Positions 1 through 4,639 of a DNA stretch of 13,005 nt are shown here, piece after piece. A model generated the notes under the pieces. That model was not told the origin of the DNA, did no database searches, and saw only the letters and a program-made list of their open reading frames with translations. Position 1 is the stretch's first letter, and the number at the start of each line of letters is the position of its first letter. Source of the DNA: Elusimicrobiales bacterium (GTDB lineage Bacteria; Elusimicrobiota; Elusimicrobia; Elusimicrobiales; Elusimicrobiaceae). The position numbers and the translations under genes are program-made. The DNA lies in assembly GCA_030540535.1 (NCBI GenBank), contig JAUNWB010000009.1:1-13005 (forward strand), in the 5' to 3' direction.

Positions 1-2
1 CC

Positions 3-473
3 AAACAAAAAAAGCTGATGAACATGATTACCCGGCAAATCTACGAAAAAGAAAGACAAAGCGGACTGATGGTGGCGGTGTTAAGCCATATTGTAGAGTT
101 TCGCAACGGGGAAAGCGGCGCGCACGTGCTGCACATCCAGCGCATTACGGAACTGCTTTTAAAGCACTTGGGCAAAATGCGGGCGGATTATAAATACTCG
201 GCGGAAGAAATTTCCATGTTCAGCCTGGCCTCGGCCTTGCACGACATCGGCAAAATCGCCATTCCGAGCAAAATTTTAAACAAACCCGGCCGACTGACCG
301 AAGAAGAATTTGCCGTAATGAAAACGCATACGTCCACGGGCGCGGCGCTTTTGGAAGAGCTGGTGGAAGAATACACGGACGAACCGCTGATTCATGCCGC
401 CCACCAAATTTGCCGCTGGCACCATGAACGCTGGGACGGCAAAGGATACCCGGACGGATTGAAAGGAGAATAA
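3..473 (+). CDS. HD-GYP domain protein, N-terminal part, cut short by an in-frame TAA; 5' end outside window
   Basis: This is the first part of an HD-GYP phosphodiesterase domain, the family that hydrolyses cyclic di-GMP. The reading frame is open back to the window edge. The first visible Met (base 18) follows a Lys-rich stretch, and related proteins carry a receiver domain ahead of this point, so I infer that the true start lies upstream. Numbering from that Met, the family landmarks are FRNGESG (28-34), His36/His39 of HVLH, the HD pair His75-Asp76 in LHDIGK, His104 in KTHT, His135-His136, and GYP at 143-145. The frame ends at TAA (471-473) directly after GLKGE. Family members continue here with E-I-P-L-P-A, and that sequence follows in the same frame, so the stop looks like a GAA to TAA change. 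As it stands, the product lacks the conserved DVYDAL(T)S segment and is probably inactive. Confidence 0.85.
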   Translation, partial: KQKKLMNMITRQIYEKERQSGLMVAVLSHIVEFRNGESGAHVLHIQRITELLLKHLGKMRADYKYSAEEISMFSLASALHDIGKIAIPSKILNKPGRLTEEEFAVMKTHTSTGAALLEELVEEYTDEPLIHAAHQICRWHHERWDGKGYPDGLKGE

Positions 474-767
474 ATCCCCCTTCCCGCGCAGGTGGTGGCC
501 CTGGCCGACGTATACGACGCCCTGACCAGCGAACGCGTGTACAAACCGGCTTTTTCGCACGATACCGCCGTCCAAATGATTTTAGACGGAAAATGCGGCG
601 CGTTTAACCCACTTTTACTGCAGTGCCTGGAAGAAAATGAAGCGGCCCTGCGGGCGGATTTGCAGGTGTGCGCCGTAAAAAATTTTCACCAGCGGGAAAT
701 CAACAAAATCGCCGCCGAAGTACTGGAAAAAACGATGGCGTCCGCGGAAACGGCAACCGTCAAATAA
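474..767 (+). pseudogene. HD-GYP domain, C-terminal remnant in the same frame after the premature stop
   Basis: After TAA 471-473 the same frame continues as I-P-L-P-A-Q-V-V-A-L-A-D-V-Y-D-A-L-T-S-E-R-V-Y-K, the standard second half of the HD-GYP fold, then GKCGAFNP and a short C-terminal helix, ending at TAA 765-767. There is no frameshift, so a single base change would rejoin the halves into a frame of about 250 codons within the window. Independent translation would have to begin at the tandem GTG codons at 489 or 492. An AAAGGAG sequence lies at 462-468, but it is about 20 bases too far upstream to be a good ribosome site for them. I therefore call this a remnant. A sequencing or assembly error at base 471 would give the same picture. 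Confidence 0.75.
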
Positions 768-783
768 TGAGGGAGTTCCACTT

Positions 784-1143
784 ATGACCACACAGGAATG
801 TTACGCCGCCCTCGGCGGAAATTACGAAGAAGTACTCGGCCGCTTCCGTACCGAAGAGCGGATTTTAAAATTTATGGGACTGTTTTTAAAAGACGACAGC
901 TTTGCAAACCTCACGAAAGCGTTGGAACAAAACAATTTGGAAGAAGCGTTCCGGGCCGCGCATACGCTTAAAGGCATCAGCTCCAATTTAAGTTTTACGC
1001 GCCTGTACCGCTCCAGCCACGGGCTGACGGAACTGCTAAGAGCAAAAACGCCGTCACCCGAAATTTCCGCGTTATTCGCAGAAGTAAAAAAGGACTACGA
1101 AATTACGGCCGGAGCCATCCGCTCCGCTTTGCAGCCACGCTAA
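784..1143 (+). CDS. Stand-alone HPt (histidine phosphotransfer) protein
   Basis: A 119-residue single-domain phosphotransfer protein. The diagnostic signature is AAHTLKGISSNL, placing the phospho-accepting histidine at residue 60, with the usual Lys-Gly two residues later (HTLKG) and a helical, mostly soluble sequence on both sides. Such proteins move a phosphoryl group from the receiver domain of a hybrid kinase to the receiver of an output regulator in the cytoplasm. A GGGAG ribosome site (771-775) sits eight bases before the ATG. The gene lies 16 bases after the interrupted HD-GYP gene and 24 before the hybrid kinase, on the same strand, so the three are probably one transcription unit and one relay. 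The partner assignment is inference from position. Confidence 0.88.
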   Translation: MTTQECYAALGGNYEEVLGRFRTEERILKFMGLFLKDDSFANLTKALEQNNLEEAFRAAHTLKGISSNLSFTRLYRSSHGLTELLRAKTPSPEISALFAEVKKDYEITAGAIRSALQPR

Positions 1144-1167
1144 CCCGGCCTAAAACACACTGACAAT

Positions 1168-3264
1168 ATGACGAAAAAACAAAAATTACAGCTATTTGCA
1201 TATCTCTTTTGCGCCTTGTTGTTATGCGGAGGCATTTTTACGCTCTACATCCGCCAGTTATCCCGCTCCGTTTCCACGTTTACGGTCGGCGCGATGGAAG
1301 AGCTTGCCCTGCATGACATGTACAACATCAACGGCACGCTGGAACACACGTGGGACCATCTGGAAGGAATCAGCGAGCGCATCCGCCTCAGCAAACCGCA
1401 AACTTTTTTGGAACTGACGGACGAACTGTACGCCCAGCAGGACGCCAGCCCCCTCGAAGGAGTAGGCCTGTTGGATGAAGCGGGCCTGCTGTATACGGCC
1501 AAGCAGGAAACACTGCAGGTAAAAGATTCCGAATATGTGCAAAAGCTAAATAGCGGCGAACGGAAAACAGTCCTGCTATACAAAGGCAGCAATATGCCGG
1601 AAATTACCGAACGCGCCCTGTTGTTCGCCATCAAAATACCGCCTTTTAAAGTGGAAGACGCCACGCTGGTGGCCGCCGTGGCCGTGCAAAGCATCAGCCA
1701 TATTTCGGACCGATTAAAAATCGACTGCTTTGGCGGGCAGGGGTTCTCTACGCTGATTGATTCCAAAGGGGATTTTATCGTCAACTATCCCGGCCTGGGC
1801 GGCCTGCCCGGCACCAACCTGTTTGAATGGTTCGCCCGGGGGACATTCGCCAAGGGGCAGAGCGCACAGCAGTTAATCGCGCAAATCCAAAATAAAGAAG
1901 ACACGCTGTTTACCTACATTAACGCCGACGGCGTGAAAAAAATCGTTTCCACCATGCACGTGCCGGATACGGACTGGACGCTTATCGTCAATATCCCCGC
2001 CGCCATTTTGGAAAAACAAAACAAAAACTTTATTACCATGGCGCTTATCATGCTGGGGACGAACATCCTGCTTCTGTTGTGCTTGCTGGCGTATTTCTAC
2101 CGCGTGCGCATATCCGCCGCAAACGAAAAAAACCAACTGCGCGAAAAAGAAGAGTTCCTCGCCCGCCTGCGGCACGAAATCCGCACGCCGCTTAACGGGC
2201 TTATCGGGTTTCATTATTTGATGCAAAACCATGTGGACGACAAACAGCAAATGGAAGAGTACGTCCAAAAATCCGTACATTCCGTTAAATATCTGCAGAC
2301 GGTCATCAACGACATGCTGGATTTTTCCCAGCTGACGCAAGACAAACTGGTGCTGGAAAAAACGCCCTTCTCGCTCGACCGTACGCTGTCGGCCCTTGAT
2401 TCCCTGGTACAGATTCAAACGGAAGAAAAACACATCCGATTCACGCTGGATGCGCACATTTCCCATCCGTTTATTCTGGGCGACCAAATGCGCCTGGAGC
2501 AAGCCTTGGCCAACGTACTCGGCAACGCCGTAAAATTTACGCCGGAAGGAGGCTCCGTCCTGTTCCGCGTCACGCAAACGCCGCCTAAACACGGCACTGT
2601 AAACACACTGTTTGAAGTGGAAGATACGGGGTGCGGCATGTCCGACACGCAGCTGCAGCGCATGCTGGATTCTTTCCGGCAAGATGCTTCCGCCAACGGC
2701 ACCCAAACGCTGTTGGGGCTCTCCGTCAGTTCGCTTTTGGTGAAAAAGATGGGCGGCAAAATCAACGTACAGAGCAAACTGGGCCAGGGTAGCCGCTTTA
2801 CCATTGAATTGCCTTGCACGCTTGCCAACGCACAGGAGCAAAATTCGTTGGCGCAGAATACGCTTAAACGCAAATTCCGCCCCGACAAAAAACTGAATGT
2901 TTTGGTGGCGGAAGATAATGAACTCAACGCTGAAATTTTAATTGAGGTGCTGGGATTGGAAGGCCACCGCGTTTCCTGGGCCGCCAACGGAAAACAAACC
3001 GTCGATTTGTTCGCCGCCTCCGGCACGGACGAGTTTGATCTCATCCTGATGGACCTGGAAATGCCCGTTATGGACGGTTACGAAGCGGCGCGCCAAATCC
3101 GCGCTATGAACCGCCCGGACGCAAAAAATATCGCCATCTGGGCTTGTACGGCCAATACATTCCAGGAGGACCAAAAATCCGCCCAAGCCTGCGGAATGAA
3201 CGGGTTTATTTCCAAACCGATTGACGTCAAACAGCTGCTTAAAAAGCTGGAAGAAAATTCATAA
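1168..3264 (+). CDS. Membrane-bound hybrid sensor histidine kinase with C-terminal receiver domain
   Basis: A 698-residue hybrid kinase. Residues 9-29 form a membrane anchor, about 30-286 an extracytoplasmic sensor region (Cache-like by size and position, ligand unknown), and about 288-311 a second membrane segment. The dimerisation/phosphoacceptor domain has RLRHEIRTPLNG with His336. The ATPase domain shows the N box (Asn453 in NVLGNAVKF) and the G1 box (DTGCGM, 486-491). The G2 region reads TLLGLSVS rather than GTGLGLxIS, so it is somewhat degenerate. The receiver (575-698) has Glu582/Asp583, the phosphoacceptor Asp629 in LMDLEMPVMDG, and Lys683. A receiver but no HPt domain in the same chain fits phosphotransfer to the separate HPt protein just upstream. 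I see no clear ribosome site before ATG 1168. The gene ends in front of a strong terminator. Confidence 0.93.
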   Translation: MTKKQKLQLFAYLFCALLLCGGIFTLYIRQLSRSVSTFTVGAMEELALHDMYNINGTLEHTWDHLEGISERIRLSKPQTFLELTDELYAQQDASPLEGVGLLDEAGLLYTAKQETLQVKDSEYVQKLNSGERKTVLLYKGSNMPEITERALLFAIKIPPFKVEDATLVAAVAVQSISHISDRLKIDCFGGQGFSTLIDSKGDFIVNYPGLGGLPGTNLFEWFARGTFAKGQSAQQLIAQIQNKEDTLFTYINADGVKKIVSTMHVPDTDWTLIVNIPAAILEKQNKNFITMALIMLGTNILLLLCLLAYFYRVRISAANEKNQLREKEEFLARLRHEIRTPLNGLIGFHYLMQNHVDDKQQMEEYVQKSVHSVKYLQTVINDMLDFSQLTQDKLVLEKTPFSLDRTLSALDSLVQIQTEEKHIRFTLDAHISHPFILGDQMRLEQALANVLGNAVKFTPEGGSVLFRVTQTPPKHGTVNTLFEVEDTGCGMSDTQLQRMLDSFRQDASANGTQTLLGLSVSSLLVKKMGGKINVQSKLGQGSRFTIELPCTLANAQEQNSLAQNTLKRKFRPDKKLNVLVAEDNELNAEILIEVLGLEGHRVSWAANGKQTVDLFAASGTDEFDLILMDLEMPVMDGYEAARQIRAMNRPDAKNIAIWACTANTFQEDQKSAQACGMNGFISKPIDVKQLLKKLEENS

Positions 3265-3277
3265 ACCCGGTTATAGC

Positions 3278-3305
3278 AAAACCCCCGTTTTAACGGGGGT
3301 TTTTT
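3278..3305 (+). terminator. Rho-independent terminator of the signalling operon, likely bidirectional
   Basis: A perfect 10-bp stem (AAAACCCCCG at 3278-3287 with CGGGGGTTTT at 3294-3303) and a six-base loop, followed by T's to 3305, begins 13 bases after the kinase stop. Read from the other strand, the same hairpin follows the nitroreductase stop and ends in TTTT, so it can serve both convergent genes. Confidence 0.9.
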
Positions 3306-3334
3306 ATGAGTTGATTTACAATATTGCAGAACGC

Positions 3335-3940
3335 TTATTTTAAGATTTTTACGCGTTCAGCCAATGGCAGAAAATCCTTTTTATCCGCCGGAGCGTACGG
3401 CTCCCCAAACGGCATTTGCGCAATTAATTTCCAGCTTTCCGGTACGCCGAACGCGCGCCGGACGGCCTCATCCACCAACGGATTGTAATGCTGCAGACTA
3501 GCGCCCAACCCCACTTCGGCAAGCGCGGTCCAAATAATAAATTCCACCATCCCGTTGGACTCATATGCCCAAATAGGAAAGTTATCCTTATACGTGGGGA
3601 ATTTTTGCTGTAATCCCTCCACGGTATCCCAGTCTTCAAAATACAAAATCGTGCCGCGGGCGGCATCAAACGAAACGAGTTTCTGTTGCGTAGGCGCAAA
3701 GTTCTCCGGCGGTACGATTTTTTGTAACGCCTCTTTGGTGATACGCCAAAACGCATGGTGTTTCTCCCCAAACAAGACAAGCAGCCGTGCCCCCTGCGAA
3801 TTAAACGCGCTGGGCGCGCATTTAACGGCAAAACGGATAATCTCTTCAATTTTATCGTCAGACACCGGGCTGCGGTCCGTCAGCGCATACCGGGTTCGGC
3901 GGTTCTCAACCGCGCGCAAAAAACGATTTTCTTTCTCCAT
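3335..3940 (-). CDS. Nitroreductase family protein (Frm2/Hbn1-like)
   Basis: A 201-residue FMN-dependent oxidoreductase of the nitroreductase fold, closest in motif pattern to the Frm2/Hbn1-like branch. Typical pieces are RRTRYAL near the N terminus (14-20; phosphate-binding of FMN), APSAFNSQGARLLVLFGE (42-59), FFED-like ILYFEDWDTVE, DNFPIWAYESNGM (119-131) and GLGASLQHYNP (144-154) with QMPFGEPYAPA near the end. The physiological substrate cannot be read from sequence; members reduce nitro compounds or quinone-like acceptors with NAD(P)H. I chose the ATG at 3940 because AAGGGGG lies six bases upstream. An in-frame ATG at 3991 would start inside the predicted promoter and adds a non-conserved leader. 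The gene converges on the kinase operon. Confidence 0.9.
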   Translation of the reverse strand: MEKENRFLRAVENRRTRYALTDRSPVSDDKIEEIIRFAVKCAPSAFNSQGARLLVLFGEKHHAFWRITKEALQKIVPPENFAPTQQKLVSFDAARGTILYFEDWDTVEGLQQKFPTYKDNFPIWAYESNGMVEFIIWTALAEVGLGASLQHYNPLVDEAVRRAFGVPESWKLIAQMPFGEPYAPADKKDFLPLAERVKILK

Positions 3941-3962
3941 AAAAATCCCCCTTGTTGATTTA

Positions 3963-3991
3963 AATTTAACCGAAACCCGGTTTGCAGCCAA
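3963..3991 (-). promoter_or_regulatory. Sigma-70-type promoter of the nitroreductase gene
   Basis: On the minus strand TTGGCT (3991-3986) and TAAATT (3968-3963) are separated by exactly 17 bases, about 22 bases before the chosen ATG at 3940. This supports the internal start over the ATG at 3991. Confidence 0.55.
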
Positions 3992-4056
3992 CGCATTTTT
4001 TGGATTAGAAACAAAAGCAACAGGAAAAATTATTCCGATTATAAGCAGTAGTTATG

Positions 4057-4088
4057 AAAAATGCTGCCAAAAATTTGGCAGCATTTTT
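4057..4088 (-). terminator. Symmetrical terminator-like hairpin
   Basis: AAAAATGCTGCC (4057-4068) pairs with GGCAGCATTTTT (4077-4088), with A/T pairs continuing into the loop. Both arms end in five A/T pairs, so it could stop transcription in either direction. On the minus strand it follows repeat copy 1 (4121-4170). A further GGCAGCAT copy at 4089-4096 abuts it. No plus-strand gene upstream needs it. Confidence 0.55.
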
Positions 4089-4120
4089 GGCAGCATGCTC
4101 TATACAAGAAATACCCCAAA

Positions 4121-4170
4121 GCGGATTGGTTTTCAAAGCAAGTTGCGCCAGTTCTATACGAGAACAGGTG
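4121..4170 (-). repeat. 50-base direct repeat, copy 1
   Basis: This stretch matches 4429-4478 at 44 of 50 positions without gaps. The core is GGATTGGTTTTCAAAGCAA and GCGCCAGTTCTA. Both copies have the same orientation, and both lie a short way ahead of a terminator-like hairpin when read on the minus strand. That placement suggests a repeated 3'-trailer element rather than part of a protein gene. Confidence 0.75.
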
Positions 4171-4179
4171 GGTTTCCCC

Positions 4180-4208
4180 TTGAACAACAAACGTTATTTC
4201 GCTATACT
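4180..4208 (+). promoter_or_regulatory. Near-consensus sigma-70 promoter of the short plus-strand RNA
   Basis: TTGAAC (4180-4185) and TATACT (4203-4208) are spaced by 17 bases. The expected start, seven bases after the -10 box, is A4215, which is exactly the first base of the closing stem of the RNA described next. It is the best sigma-70 match I noticed in the window, yet no plus-strand protein gene follows until 5939. Confidence 0.72.
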
Positions 4209-4214
4209 ATTTGT

Positions 4215-4301
4215 ATCAGACCTAGGTTGCGGCGGAGGTCTCCGTTCGTAACGACACCGGGGGAGCCAATGCGCCGAATACTCCTGTGGGTCTGATTTTT
4301 T
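4215..4301 (+). ncRNA. Putative small structured RNA, about 87 nt, family unknown
   Basis: The unit starts at the predicted promoter start and ends at its own terminator. ATCAGACC (4215-4222) pairs with GGTCTGAT (4289-4296), which runs into T4296-4301. Inside, CGGCG (from about 4230) can pair with CGCCG (from about 4272), AGG with CCT, and a CGTT/AACG mini-hairpin (4243-4253) sits near the tip, giving a long interrupted rod. I see neither the SRP-RNA apical motif (GGAAG...AGCAGCC) nor the size and central bubble of 6S RNA, nor a tmRNA or RNase P signature. No downstream gene is positioned to be controlled as a leader, so a trans-acting RNA is more likely than a riboswitch. That role is inference. 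Confidence 0.55.
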
Positions 4302-4374
4302 ATTTGTGAAAATCTGCCCTTATCTTTTTATCAGACAGAAACCCAAACATCGCTCCGCCTTTCAACTCCCGACT

Positions 4375-4396
4375 AACAGCAAGCAGTTGCTGTTTT
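4375..4396 (+). terminator. Weak terminator-like hairpin
   Basis: AACAGCAA (4375-4382) pairs with TTGCTGTT (4387-4394) around a GCAG loop, with a four-T run (4393-4396) overlapping the end of the stem. It could be a back-up terminator for the short RNA or of no consequence. Confidence 0.3.
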
Positions 4397-4412
4397 CCGG
4401 GACATAAAATAA

Positions 4413-4435
4413 AATCCGCGCAAAAAACGCGGATT
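4413..4435 (-). terminator. Terminator of the sigma factor / tRNA-Arg transcript
   Basis: The 8-bp stem AATCCGCG (4413-4420) with CGCGGATT (4428-4435) and a CAAAAAA loop is followed, on the minus strand, by TTATTTTATG (bases 4412 downward). The hairpin overlaps the end of repeat copy 2. It lies about 126 bases after the tRNA 3' end. Confidence 0.75.
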
Positions 4436-4478
4436 GGTTTTCAAAGCAATTTGCGCCAGTTCTAGGCGCGGACGGGTG
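4429..4478 (-). repeat. 50-base direct repeat, copy 2
   Basis: This is the partner of 4121-4170 (44 of 50 identical). It contains one arm of the trailer stem (CAATTTGCGCCA, 4447-4458) and one arm of the terminator. Copy 1 differs at one base in that arm and has no matching opposite arm nearby. Confidence 0.75.
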
Positions 4479-4552
4479 AAGTATACCGCACCCGCGGCGC
4501 ATATGCGCCGGAGTATTCGAGCCCGGACGCAACAACGAAATGGCGCAAATTG
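4447..4552 (-). ncRNA. Structured RNA trailer between tRNA-Arg and its terminator
   Basis: On the minus strand a 12-base perfect inverted repeat (CAATTTGCGCCA with TGGCGCAAATTG; 4541-4552 and 4447-4458) closes an 82-base interior. Within it lie the perfect 16-base palindrome CGGCGCATATGCGCCG (4495-4510) and, immediately next to it, a CGGGTG/CACCCG hairpin (4489-4494 with 4473-4478). Together these draw a three-way-junction-like fold. It lies only eight bases past the tRNA 3' end, so it would be transcribed with the tRNA. I do not recognise a known RNA family. Its role (processing signal, separate sRNA, or repeat-borne element) is unknown. Confidence 0.45.
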
Positions 4553-4560
4553 GGAAGAAA

Positions 4561-4634
4561 TACCCCCGGCGGGAGTTGAACTCGCAACCTCTTCCTTAGG
4601 ACGGAATCGCTCTATCCAATTGAGCTACGGGGGC
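4561..4634 (-). tRNA. tRNA-Arg (anticodon CCU)
   Basis: A 74-base cloverleaf without encoded CCA. The acceptor is GCCCCCG with CGGGGGT (a G-U first pair) and discriminator A, the D arm GCTC/GAGC with GG in the loop, the anticodon loop GTCCTAA giving CCU (reads AGG), and the T loop TTCAACT. Some positions are unusual: a G at 32 where a pyrimidine is normal, an A-G opposition at the base of the anticodon stem (27-43), and an A-C opposition in the T stem (52-62). It begins five bases after the stop codon of the sigma factor gene on the same strand, so it must be cut out of that mRNA or have a promoter inside the coding region. Confidence 0.88.
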
Positions 4635-4639
4635 GTAAA

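Larger units (their letters stand above)
3992..4560. other. Structured non-coding region between nitroreductase promoter and tRNA-Arg
   Basis: About 570 bases hold no convincing protein gene. The short open frames here have no family motif or ribosome site, and two of them translate the same repeat. What it does hold is listed separately: a hairpin at 4057-4088, two copies of a 50-base repeat, a promoter and short RNA on the plus strand, a minor hairpin at 4375-4394, a minus-strand terminator at 4413-4435, and a structured trailer up to the tRNA 3' end. Confidence 0.6.

Noticed and set aside
461..500. Programmed recoding or re-initiation at the HD-GYP stop
   Set aside because: The stop is TAA, not the selenocysteine codon TGA or the pyrrolysine codon TAG. 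The AAAGGAG upstream is too far from the first usable GTG, so a simple nonsense change is the plainer reading.
4054..4251. Small open frames in the non-coding region as protein genes
   Set aside because: They translate the terminator hairpin and the direct repeat, have no ribosome site, and a similar peptide from 4434 onward merely reflects the second repeat copy.
3555..4295. Long plus-strand open frame across the nitroreductase and the non-coding region
   Set aside because: It is antisense to a well-supported gene, shows no family motif, and the remainder crosses a promoter, hairpin and repeat.
4215..4301. Small RNA as SRP (4.5S) RNA, 6S RNA or a metabolite riboswitch
   Set aside because: The conserved SRP tip and the 6S size and central bubble are absent, and no gene follows that a leader could control. 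Kept only as RNA of unknown family.
4090..4560. CRISPR array
   Set aside because: Only two imperfect 50-base repeats separated by 258 bases; no regular spacing.
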